A stretch of 64,000 bases of DNA from Phocaeicola barnesiae DSM 18169 = JCM 13652 (GCF_000374585.1 NZ_KB894652.1:62001-126000), one strand, 5' to 3'; counted from the first letter of the stretch, positions 21,157-28,678 are shown. Program-made: numbers and translations. Notes: generated by a model not told the origin, from the sequence alone.

Positions 21157-22440
21157 ATGAAAAAGACTCTATCCGATATCCGACTTTCAGATTTTCCTGA
21201 AAAGATAAACTTCACTGGACCTTCTGGAGAAAAAATACAGAAATACATGTATGGGCCAAAGTCATCAGATAATCAACTGGCCGTCATTACACATTATTTG
21301 CATAATCATGAATTTGCGAAAAGCTTTTCTATTGAACAAGCAAAAAAATTTCTAAAAGAGTATTTATCAATTAAATACCCCCAAACAGATATTTCGGACG
21401 AGATATTACGGGAGCCATTACAGGCAGGATTATTCAATGATTTATTCAATATTCCTTTTCCCGACCCAATAAATTACCAATTTACATTTATTGATTTATT
21501 TGCTGGAATGGGAGGATTCCGATTAGCAATGCAAAAACAAGGTGGAAAATGCGTTTTTTCATCTGAATGGAATGCATTCGCCCAGAAAACCTATATGGCA
21601 AACTTTGGAGAAATGCCTTTTGGAGATATCACTAAAGAAGAAACGAAAAAGTATATTCCAGAACATTTTGACATATTGTGTGCTGGTTTTCCATGTCAAC
21701 CGTTCTCAATTGCCGGAGTATCAAAGAAGAAAAGCTTAGGAAGAGAAACTGGTTTTCTTGACAAGACACAGGGAACCCTATTCTTTGATGTTGCAGAAAT
21801 TTTAAGACGTCATAGACCTAAAGCATTTTACCTTGAAAATGTAAAAAACCTTGTTTCTCATGATAAAGGCAATACATTCAAAGTTATTCAATCGACTCTT
21901 GAAGAGCTGGAATATTCTATACATTATAAAGTAATGGATGGAAAAGATTATGTGCCTCAACATAGAGAACGTATTATGATTGTCGGTTTTGACAAAAGAC
22001 GTTACCATGGCAATGAAAAATTCGAATTTCCACAACCCAACAATTCTACAAAAAGAATACGGGATATACTAGAGAATAATCCAGACTACAAATACACACT
22101 TTCTGATAAACTCTGGAACTATTTAAAAAATTATGCAGAAAAACATAAAGCAAAAGGTAATGGATTCGGTTTTGGCTTAGTAGACCTTGATGGCATAAGC
22201 CGTACTCTAAGTGCTAGATATTACAAAGATGGCTCAGAAATTCTGATACCTCAAGGAGATGAAATAAATCCGCGTCGGTTAACTCCAAGAGAATGTGCAA
22301 GACTGATGGGATATCCAGATGAATATATCATTAACCATGTTTCTGATGTCCAGGCATATAGGCAATGTGGAAATTCAGTAGTAGTTCCTCTTATCACAGC
22401 TGTTTCAGAACAAATAGTTAAAACCATGTTAAAAGGTTAA
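21157..22440 (+). CDS. DNA cytosine-5 methyltransferase (EcoRII/Dcm-like)
   Basis: Methylates C5 of cytosine in the recognition site and protects host DNA. After an N-terminal extension of about 108 residues come motif I (FIDLFAGMGG, 111-120), motif IV with catalytic Cys180 in GFPCQPFS, motif VI ENV at 227-229, motif VIII QHRERIMIVGF, and motif X RQCGNSVVVPL. The target-recognition region lies between VIII and IX. An N-terminal extension also occurs in M.EcoRII/Dcm. It is clearly AT-richer than the flanking housekeeping genes. The endonuclease gene follows after 5 bp. Because the partner is EcoRII-like, CCWGG is a reasonable guess for the site, but the sequence alone does not prove it. Confidence 0.92.
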   Translation: MKKTLSDIRLSDFPEKINFTGPSGEKIQKYMYGPKSSDNQLAVITHYLHNHEFAKSFSIEQAKKFLKEYLSIKYPQTDISDEILREPLQAGLFNDLFNIPFPDPINYQFTFIDLFAGMGGFRLAMQKQGGKCVFSSEWNAFAQKTYMANFGEMPFGDITKEETKKYIPEHFDILCAGFPCQPFSIAGVSKKKSLGRETGFLDKTQGTLFFDVAEILRRHRPKAFYLENVKNLVSHDKGNTFKVIQSTLEELEYSIHYKVMDGKDYVPQHRERIMIVGFDKRRYHGNEKFEFPQPNNSTKRIRDILENNPDYKYTLSDKLWNYLKNYAEKHKAKGNGFGFGLVDLDGISRTLSARYYKDGSEILIPQGDEINPRRLTPRECARLMGYPDEYIINHVSDVQAYRQCGNSVVVPLITAVSEQIVKTMLKG

Positions 22441-22445
22441 GGTTT

Positions 22446-23612
22446 ATGAGTAGCATATTAAATAGTGCCATATCAAAAGTACAAAACGCACAACATGCTT
22501 TTTGTCGTTTTATCACAGCAAATGATACAGGAAAGAACGGTTCACACCAAGCTGGGTTCTATATCCCTAAATGTGCAGCTCCCCTTTTATTCGATAAACC
22601 AGGAGTCAAAGGAGAAAATAAAGATAAACTTGTTAAAGTAAAATGGCAAGATGATTTTCTAACAGATAGTCGTTTTATCTATTATGGGCAAGGTACTCGA
22701 AATGAATACCGTATTACCCGTTTTGGTAAATCTTTTCCATTCTTTGAAGAAGACAATGTAGGAGATTTACTAATTATCGCCCAACAAAGCGATGATTTTT
22801 ATCAGGGTTTCGTCCTGCAAACTGACCAGGACATTGATGATTTCCTTGCTTTTTTCAACCTTTCTCCTGAAAAGACAAATCAATTGATAGACATCACACA
22901 GTCTATTTCCACTGAAGAACGATTGAATACAGAAATACAAAACATAGTTTCATCATACTCGAGTTTTCCAGAGACCAAACAAATGGCTCAGTTGGCAAGA
23001 AACTTATACAATCGTATCCATAACATCACCGATACCGAAATTTGCAGTAACCCGGATTTACAAATACTAAAATGGATAGACACAGAATACAGTCTTTTCC
23101 GAGGATTCGAGGAAAAAATTTATTCAGCTGTTTATAATAGACCGTTTAAAAACTGCCAAGAACTAATTCAATTTTCAAATGCAATTCTTAATCGCAGAAA
23201 ATCACGTGCCGGTAAATCATTAGAGCATCATTTAGCAACAATATTCACATCAGCAAGGTTGCAATTTGAAGAACAAGCAATTACTGAGGACAATAAAAAA
23301 CCTGATTTCTTATTTCCCAGTGGTGAAGCCTATCATAATATACAGTTTCCTACCGATAAACTGATCTTCTTAGGTGCCAAAACAACTTGTAAAGACAGAT
23401 GGAGACAAGTCTTAAACGAAGCAAACCGCATTGAAACTAAGTATTTGTTCACACTACAACAAGGTATTTCTAAAAACCAATTATCAGAAATGAAGCATGA
23501 ACATCTAAAACTTGTGGTACCAGCAGCATATAAAACATCTTTTGACAAAGAATTTCAACCAGAGATAGAGACATTGGCTTCATTTATAACAATTGTCAAA
23601 TCAACACAATGA
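22446..23612 (+). CDS. EcoRII-like type II restriction endonuclease
   Basis: 388 residues with both EcoRII domains. The N-terminal effector-DNA-binding B3-like domain is at about 1-140 (NDTGKNGSHQAGFYIPK, TRNEYRITRFGKSFPF). The C-terminal PD-(D/E)XK domain is at about 205-388, with KSRAGKSLEHHLA, KPDFLFP (Pro-Asp 286-287) and GAKTTCKDRWRQ (310-321) followed by the NEA helix. EcoRII itself is 404 residues. As a type IIE enzyme it would need two sites, one as allosteric effector (family knowledge). It is translated 5 bp after the methyltransferase. The AT-rich composition and neighbouring repeats indicate horizontal acquisition. Confidence 0.9.
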   Translation: MSSILNSAISKVQNAQHAFCRFITANDTGKNGSHQAGFYIPKCAAPLLFDKPGVKGENKDKLVKVKWQDDFLTDSRFIYYGQGTRNEYRITRFGKSFPFFEEDNVGDLLIIAQQSDDFYQGFVLQTDQDIDDFLAFFNLSPEKTNQLIDITQSISTEERLNTEIQNIVSSYSSFPETKQMAQLARNLYNRIHNITDTEICSNPDLQILKWIDTEYSLFRGFEEKIYSAVYNRPFKNCQELIQFSNAILNRRKSRAGKSLEHHLATIFTSARLQFEEQAITEDNKKPDFLFPSGEAYHNIQFPTDKLIFLGAKTTCKDRWRQVLNEANRIETKYLFTLQQGISKNQLSEMKHEHLKLVVPAAYKTSFDKEFQPEIETLASFITIVKSTQ

Positions 23613-24062
23613 TATTCTTCTAAGTCAGCCTCTGGATCATAGAGCTATCTCCAATAGCGAAAAAAGGTGAAACCTTAATCTATAAGCAATCATACACATC
23701 AAAAGATGTATCATCAGAAAAAAAGGACGCACAGACCGTGCGTCCCTACATAAAACAGCAGGAATCTTATACATACAAACACTTCAAGTTCCATAAGAGT
23801 CTTCTCATTATCGTTTGTAAATACCCCAATCATTATATATGTAAATCTTTCTCTTTTATACAAGAGATAAAACCATTTCAACAACACGAAGTAATAGTGA
23901 ATTTGACCAACAACCCAATGAAAATAACCGGTAGCACTTTGGCAGCGTTTCATTGCCTTCAACTTTTTCCTCACCCTCCCTCAAATAAGTCCCAATTTAT
24001 GGCTAACTTTGCCTCCCGAAAATAAAACGAATAACCAATCAATTCACCTTATATAATAGTAT
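23613..24062. other. intergenic region between the restriction genes and the ABC-F gene
   Basis: It holds the GGACGCAC hairpin at about 23726-23746 and a TAACTTTG -7 element at 24004-24011 for the ABC-F gene. Open frames on either strand here have no recognisable domain and one reads through the hairpin, so I call no gene. Confidence 0.5.
23718..23748 (-). terminator. GGACGCAC hairpin with T-run on the minus strand
   Basis: An 8-bp stem GGACGCAC/GTGCGTCC is followed on the minus strand by seven T. It is terminator-like in the minus direction, although no minus-strand gene ends here. It may be a mobile or genome-wide intergenic hairpin. Confidence 0.55.
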
Positions 24063-25703
24063 ATGATTTCAGTAGATGGCTTGACCGTAGAATTCGGCGG
24101 AACCACCCTGTTCAGTGACATTAGTTTCCAAATCAACGAGAAAGACCGTATCGCCCTGATGGGAAAGAACGGTGCCGGCAAATCAACCCTCCTAAAAATC
24201 CTGGCCGGCGTGCGCCAGCCTACCCGCGGAAAAGTGACGGCACCGAAAGACTGTGTAATCGCTTACCTGCCCCAGCACCTCATGACCGAGGACGGCAGAA
24301 CCGTCTTCGAGGAGGCCTCGATGGCTTTCGCACACCTGCGCGAAATGGAGGCGGAAATCGAACGGATGAACAACGAACTGGCTGTCCGGACCGATTACGA
24401 AAGCGACTCCTACATGGAACTGATAGAAAAGGTGGCACTCATGAGCGAGAAATTCTATGCCATCGACATGACCCACTTTGAGGAAGACGTGGAGAAGGCC
24501 CTGCTGGGATTGGGATTCGAACGCAGCGACTTCGACCGTCCGACCAGCGATTTCAGCGGCGGATGGCGCATGCGCATCGAACTGGCGAAACTCCTGCTCC
24601 AGAACCCGGACGTCCTGCTGCTGGACGAGCCGACCAACCACCTGGACATCGAATCCATCCAATGGCTGGAGGATTTCCTCATCAACAGTGCCAAGGCAGT
24701 GGTAGTCATCAGCCACGACCGGAAATTTGTAGACAACATCACCACCCGCACCATCGAGGTGACCATGGGACGCATCTACGACTACAAGGTGAACTACTCG
24801 CAGTACCTGGTACTCCGGAAAGAACGCCGCGAACAGCAGATGAAACAGTACGAGGAACAGCAGAAGATGATTCAGGAAACCAAGGACTTCATCGAACGCT
24901 TCAAGGGTACGTACAGCAAGACGCTCCAGGTGCAGAGCCGTGTGAAGATGCTGGAAAAGCTGGAACTGATAGAGGTAGACGAAGAAGATACATCGGCACT
25001 CCGCCTGAAATTCCCGCCTTCGCCACGCAGTGGAAGCTATCCGGTCATTATGGAAGGAGTGGGAAAAACGTATGGAAACCACACCGTATTCCGCAATGCG
25101 ACTCTAACCATTGAACGAGGAGATAAAGTAGCCTTCGTAGGTAGAAACGGGGAAGGAAAGTCCACACTGGTGAAATGTATCATGAATGAAATTCCATACG
25201 ACGGTACCTTAACCCTGGGGCACAATGTACAGATAGGTTACTTTGCACAGAACCAGGCTTCACTGCTGGACGAAAACTTGACCGTGTTCCAAACCATTGA
25301 CGAAGTGGCTAAAGGAGAAATCCGCAATAAAATCCGCGACTTGCTGGGAGCCTTCATGTTCGGAGGCCCAGAGGAATCAATGAAGAAAGTGAAAGTACTT
25401 TCGGGTGGAGAACGTACCCGTCTGGCCATGATCAAACTACTGTTGGAACCGGTCAACCTGCTGATTCTGGACGAACCGACCAACCATCTGGACATGAAGA
25501 CCAAGGATATTCTGAAACAAGCACTGATGGATTTCGACGGCACCCTCATCGTAGTTTCACACGACCGTGACTTCCTGGACGGACTGGTCACCAAGGTTTA
25601 TGAATTCGGACACCAGCGTGTGAAAGAACACCTGTGTGGCATCTATGAATTCCTGGAAACAAAAAAGATGGAAAGTCTGCAGGAACTTGAGAAGAAGCAA
25701 TGA
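24063..25703 (+). CDS. ABC-F family ATPase
   Basis: Soluble tandem-ABC protein with no membrane domain, of the ribosome-associated translation-factor group (EttA/YbiT/Uup type). The first cassette has GKNGAGKST near residue 35, signature SGGWRMRIELAKL and LLLDEPTNHLD. A charged linker (about 240-310) follows. The second cassette has GRNGEGKST, LSGGERTRLAM and ILDEPTNHLD. The C-terminal end lacks a Uup-type coiled-coil domain. At 546 residues it has the normal size. It may be a housekeeping YbiT-like factor; a resistance role is not indicated. It marks the right-hand return to host-like composition after the restriction genes. Confidence 0.92.
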   Translation: MISVDGLTVEFGGTTLFSDISFQINEKDRIALMGKNGAGKSTLLKILAGVRQPTRGKVTAPKDCVIAYLPQHLMTEDGRTVFEEASMAFAHLREMEAEIERMNNELAVRTDYESDSYMELIEKVALMSEKFYAIDMTHFEEDVEKALLGLGFERSDFDRPTSDFSGGWRMRIELAKLLLQNPDVLLLDEPTNHLDIESIQWLEDFLINSAKAVVVISHDRKFVDNITTRTIEVTMGRIYDYKVNYSQYLVLRKERREQQMKQYEEQQKMIQETKDFIERFKGTYSKTLQVQSRVKMLEKLELIEVDEEDTSALRLKFPPSPRSGSYPVIMEGVGKTYGNHTVFRNATLTIERGDKVAFVGRNGEGKSTLVKCIMNEIPYDGTLTLGHNVQIGYFAQNQASLLDENLTVFQTIDEVAKGEIRNKIRDLLGAFMFGGPEESMKKVKVLSGGERTRLAMIKLLLEPVNLLILDEPTNHLDMKTKDILKQALMDFDGTLIVVSHDRDFLDGLVTKVYEFGHQRVKEHLCGIYEFLETKKMESLQELEKKQ

Positions 25704-25738
25704 CAATCTGATTATCAGAATAAATAAACTATTAAAAA

Positions 25739-25772
25739 ACGAACGTTCATCTCAGTCAAAACAAACGTTCGT
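25739..25772. terminator. hairpin after the ABC-F gene
   Basis: A 9-bp perfect stem ACGAACGTT (25739-25747) pairs with 25764-25772. No strong T-run follows. It may work together with the hairpin just downstream. Confidence 0.45.
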
Positions 25773-25784
25773 CTTAATTAAAGT

Positions 25785-25823
25785 GTCCTCACGTTTGAGT
25801 TAAAACGTGAGGACGTATTTTTT
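25785..25823. terminator. bidirectional terminator, ABC-F gene versus SPFH operon
   Basis: A 12-bp perfect stem GTCCTCACGTTT (25785-25796) pairs with 25803-25814 and is followed by GTATTTTTTA. Convergent genes flank it. Its arm is the same sequence as in the 11549-11626 hairpin. Confidence 0.8.
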
Positions 25824-25834
25824 ATCACATTAAT

Positions 25835-26320
25835 TCAGCCTCGTCCGACCCTGTAAACCTGAATGGTCATCACGATTGCCAATACCACCAAAAGAGTGAA
25901 AGCCAATACATTGAATGCTCCGGCCCATTCCATAGGAAGCCCTAAATGACTGTTCCGTTCCGTCCAGCAGGTAGTCGCATTAATCATCGGCAAAACAATA
26001 TTCAGCCAACGGGCAAAATGACACTTCCAGTAATTCTGTATCACCGTACGCTTCGGGTTCATCCGCACCGGGACATTGACGAACGACGGATTCCGGGAGG
26101 CAAAAAAGCCGATTACCCAGAACAAGACGGCAAGTACCATCCACACGGCGTACGAAGGACTTTCCGGTCCGTAGTTTTGACCTTTCTCCCATTCCTGCAG
26201 AAACACGAACAGAAGTAACTGCAAGATGACCAATGCCATCCCTGCCATATCCAGTATCCTATCCGACATCCGATAAGGCAATTCACTGCCGCTGCGGTGC
26301 AACGAAAAAAACTTTCTCAT
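25835..26320 (-). CDS. membrane protein of the SPFH operon, unknown function
   Basis: 161 residues. After a basic N-terminus come two hydrophobic helices (about 25-45 and 60-85) and a third at the C-terminus (GAFNVLAFTLLVVLAIVMTI). WVIGFFASRNPSFVNVPVRMNP and the NATTCWTERN stretch are notable. I recognise no named domain. The start at 26320 overlaps the stop of the ribbon-helix-helix gene (ATGA overlap), so the proteins are translationally coupled. It is the third gene of the SPFH operon, so a membrane-associated role with the SPFH protein is inferred from position only. Confidence 0.75.
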   Translation of the reverse strand: MRKFFSLHRSGSELPYRMSDRILDMAGMALVILQLLLFVFLQEWEKGQNYGPESPSYAVWMVLAVLFWVIGFFASRNPSFVNVPVRMNPKRTVIQNYWKCHFARWLNIVLPMINATTCWTERNSHLGLPMEWAGAFNVLAFTLLVVLAIVMTIQVYRVGRG

Positions 26321-26535
26321 ACATTTTCCTCCTCTTGGCCGGCTTCCGTTTCCGGCTTGTTTCTGGGTTTCTTCGGTTTCTTCAGCCGGCCGCTTTTCTT
26401 CAGCGCCTCCGCGATGATCCATTGAAGCTGACCGTTGGTGGAACGGAACTCGTCGGCAGCCCACGCTTCTACGGCATCCATCATTTCGGCGTCTATCCGC
26501 AGCACAAAACTCTTTATCACCTCTTTTTTAGCCAT
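26317..26535 (-). CDS. Arc-type ribbon-helix-helix small protein
   Basis: 72 residues. The first 50 (MAKKEVIKSFVLRIDAEM, then FRSTNGQLQWIIAEALKK) fit the beta-alpha-alpha fold of Arc/MetJ-type DNA-binding proteins. The tail is highly charged (KPKKPRNKPETEAGQEEE). Its place between an SPFH protein and a membrane protein, coupled to the latter by a 4-bp overlap, is unusual for a repressor. It may regulate the operon or act as an adaptor. Confidence 0.75.
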   Translation of the reverse strand: MAKKEVIKSFVLRIDAEMMDAVEAWAADEFRSTNGQLQWIIAEALKKSGRLKKPKKPRNKPETEAGQEEENV

Positions 26536-26557
26536 CGCATTCCGTTTTACAGTCCGT

Positions 26558-27505
26558 TTAATGATTCAAGGTACCGGAATTGATAACCGGTTGGGCAGGC
26601 TCATCGGCACAGAGTACCACCAGCAGGTTGCTCACCATGGCCGCCTTCTTTTCTTCATCCAGTTCGACAATATCGTCCGAATCCAGACGGTCCAAGGCCA
26701 TCTTCACCATCGAAACCGCCCCTTCTACAATCTTCTCGCGCGCACTGATGATGGCACTGGCCTGCTGACGGCGCAACATGACGGCCGCAATCTCGGGCGC
26801 ATACGCCAGGTAATTGATACGGGCTTCGATGACCTCCATGCCGGCCATGGCCAGACGCTCGTTCAGCTTCTGTACCAACTGTTCGTTCACCTCATCGCCA
26901 CCGTTCCGCAGGGTCAGCTCCTCCTCTCCCCCTTCGTTATTGTCGTAGGCATAGAGTCCGGCCACCTGACGCAAGGCCGCATCGCTCTGTACACGGACGA
27001 AATCTTCGAACGCCTTCATCCGGCCGGCCAAGGAAGTACCGACCTCGTTCGGCTTGCTGGCCATGGTCTGCGAATCGATTTCGAACAAGGCCTTGTAGGT
27101 ATCCTTCAGTTTCCAGACCAGCACCAGGCCTATCAGAATCGGGTTTCCTACCTTATCATTGACTTTTATCGGGTCAACATTCAGGTTACGTGCCCGCAGG
27201 GAAAGCTTCTTGGCCGTCATGAACGGATTGATCCAGAACAGTCCGGTCCGTCTGAACGTCCCTTTGTACGTGCCGAAGAAGACCATGGCACGGGCTTCGT
27301 TCGGTTCCAACTGGATAATTCCCGGCCACAGAAAGAAAGTAAAGACAATTCCGACAATGCCGATTACGTAAGCGGAAACTCCCAACTCTTCTTTCATAAA
27401 GAAAGAAAGAACAAACAAAACAGTCAATAACAGGATAATAAAAATCATCAGAAATCCATTGACAACCATCCCTTTAAATTCAAATTCACGTCCTTCCATA
27501 AGCAT
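26558..27505 (-). CDS. SPFH/Band-7 (stomatin-like) membrane protein
   Basis: 315 residues. Two membrane segments lie near the N-terminus (about 15-35 and 42-62). The SPFH domain follows (NEARAMVFFGTYKGT to about 250) and ends in a helical region (RLAMAGMEVIEARINYLAYAPEIAAVMLRRQQASAIISAREKIVEGAV) typical of prohibitin/stomatin oligomers. Such proteins form membrane microdomain scaffolds, often with proteases. Two in-frame ATGs (27505 and 27499) are possible starts. A TAGTTTTG -7 element lies on the minus strand at 27531-27538. It is the first gene of a three-gene operon. Confidence 0.88.
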   Translation of the reverse strand: MLMEGREFEFKGMVVNGFLMIFIILLLTVLFVLSFFMKEELGVSAYVIGIVGIVFTFFLWPGIIQLEPNEARAMVFFGTYKGTFRRTGLFWINPFMTAKKLSLRARNLNVDPIKVNDKVGNPILIGLVLVWKLKDTYKALFEIDSQTMASKPNEVGTSLAGRMKAFEDFVRVQSDAALRQVAGLYAYDNNEGGEEELTLRNGGDEVNEQLVQKLNERLAMAGMEVIEARINYLAYAPEIAAVMLRRQQASAIISAREKIVEGAVSMVKMALDRLDSDDIVELDEEKKAAMVSNLLVVLCADEPAQPVINSGTLNH

Positions 27506-27530
27506 TTGTTTTGATATTGTTTTAATATCA

Positions 27531-27538
27531 CAAAACTA
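27531..27538 (-). promoter_or_regulatory. -7 promoter element of the SPFH operon
   Basis: On the minus strand the bases are TAGTTTTG, a TAnnTTTG match 26 bp before the first possible start codon. Confidence 0.5.
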
Positions 27539-27577
27539 CAGAAAATTTCCATACGGTGTCAATCAGGCAGGTATGTT

Positions 27578-27596
27578 TGACAGCATAAATCTGTCA
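27578..27596. promoter_or_regulatory. inverted repeat TGACAG-N7-CTGTCA
   Basis: A perfect 6-bp inverted repeat lies in the region between the SPFH promoter and the first small-peptide unit, and could be an operator for either. The spacing suits a dimeric regulator. The binding protein is unknown. Confidence 0.4.
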
Positions 27597-27642
27597 TTTT
27601 GTCTTTCCGGCCGATTCCTGTCCGCAGTTGAAATACGGCAGG

Positions 27643-27656
27643 TTGATTTATATCAA
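27643..27656. promoter_or_regulatory. CRP/FNR-type palindrome, unit 1
   Basis: TTGATTTATATCAA is an exact TTGAT-N4-ATCAA palindrome, the FNR-class consensus. It lies 60 bp before the -7 element of small-peptide unit 1, which centres it near -80. Confidence 0.65.
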
Positions 27657-27716
27657 TAAAAGGGCACAAAAGCGAAAAATTATGCTGAAAAACACATTTC
27701 GTATGAAAAAAGGCGC

Positions 27717-27724
27717 TATGTTTG
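27717..27724 (+). promoter_or_regulatory. -7 promoter element of small-peptide unit 1
   Basis: TATGTTTG followed by CATCG; the second unit has TATATTTGCATCG at the same relative place. It leaves a leader of about 145 nt before the ATG. Confidence 0.65.
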
Positions 27725-27872
27725 CATCGAAATCAATGAACAACAGGTTCTGAAACAAGAACCGATTTTAAGGATAAAAAGATAACAAGGATTCGAGGCC
27801 ATCCGGGAGGAGCGCCGAGAAAAAGCAAAAATTAGACTTAGGTATTAATTAAATGAAGAAAGGGTAACAATT
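27725..27872 (+). other. conserved leader of small-peptide unit 1
   Basis: It shares blocks with the unit 2 leader: CATCG at the start, a TTCGAGGCCATCCGGGAGG-like block, TTAGGTATTAA, and the ribosome-site region GAAAGGGTAACAATTATG. A GGTTCT/AGAACC hairpin at about 27746-27763 is present only here. The conservation suggests a structured or regulatory 5' UTR. Confidence 0.5.
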
Positions 27873-27965
27873 ATGAAAAAGGTAAAAAGTATTTTCAAGA
27901 AGATTTCAAACGCCGATCCGATGATTTGGGGTTACGTGATGCTGAACGACAAGTTGAGCAAGTAA
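27873..27965 (+). CDS. 30-residue small peptide, paralogue 1
   Basis: An ATG-to-TAA frame of 31 codons. It has a lysine-rich N-terminal half (MKKVKSIFKKIS) and a C-terminal half ADPMIWGYVMLNDKLSK. The second unit encodes a peptide of identical length with 23 of 30 residues the same, including NADPMIWGYVMLNDK. Many of the base differences are silent third positions (for example GTG/GTC, AAC/AAT), which is what selection on a protein leaves. A GAAAGG ribosome site precedes it. The basic amphipathic start and aromatic centre could mean membrane or nucleic-acid binding, but no function is known to me. Confidence 0.75.
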   Translation: MKKVKSIFKKISNADPMIWGYVMLNDKLSK

Positions 27966-27979
27966 CCTGCCAATCGGAA

Positions 27980-28035
27980 GGCGTTCGAATCCATTCAGAT
28001 TCGAACATGAGCCGAAAGGCTTTTTAGGTAATAAC
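27980..28035 (+). terminator. terminator region of small-peptide unit 1
   Basis: GTTCGAATC-CATTCA-GATTCGAAC is a 9-bp perfect hairpin. It is followed by AGCC-GAAA-GGCTTTTT, a GNRA-capped short stem with T-run. A further GGCG/CGCC hairpin ending CCTTTTC lies at about 28037-28062. Confidence 0.6.
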
Positions 28036-28173
28036 GAGGCGACCTATAGAGGCCGCCTTTTCTGTTTATATTGCCATCTGACAGCCGAACGGATATTCTG
28101 CAAACAGTATGCAAGGGAGGCATTACATTCCTGTTACAATTTACCACAGCCCGCCTCCCTATAGCATTTATTT

Positions 28174-28187
28174 TTGATTTATATCAA
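28174..28187. promoter_or_regulatory. CRP/FNR-type palindrome, unit 2
   Basis: The same 14 bases TTGATTTATATCAA as in unit 1, again exactly 60 bp before the -7 element. Confidence 0.65.
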
Positions 28188-28247
28188 TAAAACGAGGGTA
28201 AAATTGAAATTCATGCTGTAAAACATATCCAGTATCGAAAAAGTCCG

Positions 28248-28255
28248 TATATTTG
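28248..28255 (+). promoter_or_regulatory. -7 promoter element of small-peptide unit 2
   Basis: TATATTTG followed by CATCG, matching unit 1 in sequence and in distance from the palindrome. Confidence 0.65.
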
Positions 28256-28413
28256 CATCGTCAACAAGAAAGACAAAGACTAGATTCAACAAACTAAAGA
28301 GGTTTAAACAAAAGGTATTAAGGTAAACAAGATTGTTCGAGGTCATTCGTGATGAACCACCGAGAACACCCTATAAGTTTTTATTAGGTATTAAAAAAGA
28401 AAGGATAACAATT
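28256..28413 (+). other. conserved leader of small-peptide unit 2
   Basis: A 158-nt leader sharing CATCG, TTCGAGGTCATTCGTGA, CCGAGAA, TTAGGTATTAA and GAAAGGATAACAATTATG with unit 1. A possible small stem has TTC/GAA here where unit 1 has TCC/GGA, a compensatory change that would fit RNA structure. Confidence 0.5.
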
Positions 28414-28506
28414 ATGAAAAAAGTAAGAAAAATTTTCAACAGAATCGCTAACGCCGATCCAATGATCTGGGGTTACGTCATGCTCAATGACAAACGGAGC
28501 AAGTAA
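28414..28506 (+). CDS. 30-residue small peptide, paralogue 2
   Basis: An ATG-to-TAA frame of 31 codons: MKKVRKIFNRIANADPMIWG, then YVMLNDKRSK. Compared with paralogue 1 the basic N-terminus varies conservatively and the PMIWGYVMLNDK core is unchanged. It has the same upstream palindrome, -7 element, leader blocks and ribosome site. A strong terminator follows at 28612-28635. Confidence 0.75.
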   Translation: MKKVRKIFNRIANADPMIWGYVMLNDKRSK

Positions 28507-28611
28507 GTAAACATGAAACGCACGGAACCGGATATCCTTCGGTGAAGGCGGATCAAGTAAAAAGAATCTGATAAATGCCGAGAGGCTTCTCATACTCTCA
28601 CAAAGAAAGCG

Positions 28612-28635
28612 GTTATCCACATAACCGCTTTTTTT
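28612..28635 (+). terminator. terminator of small-peptide unit 2
   Basis: AAGCGGTTAT-CCAC-ATAACCGCTT is a 10-bp perfect stem followed by a long T-run, just before the helicase promoter. Confidence 0.85.
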
Positions 28636-28651
28636 ATTGCCTGTTTATTCG

Positions 28652-28659
28652 TATTTTTG
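28652..28659 (+). promoter_or_regulatory. -7 promoter element of the helicase gene
   Basis: TATTTTTG, a TAnnTTTG match, 20 bp before the helicase ATG, which implies a very short leader. Confidence 0.5.
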
Positions 28660-28678
28660 CCGGACTTAACCGATTCTT

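Noticed and set aside
23714-24025. Short frames on both strands before the ABC-F gene
   Set aside because: One reads through the GGACGCAC hairpin; similar spurious peptides come from intergenic hairpin repeats. No coding evidence.
27506-28678. CRISPR-like array suggested by the repeated units
   Set aside because: There are only two units of about 530 bp, with coding frames and promoters; no short regular repeats or spacers and no cas genes in the window.
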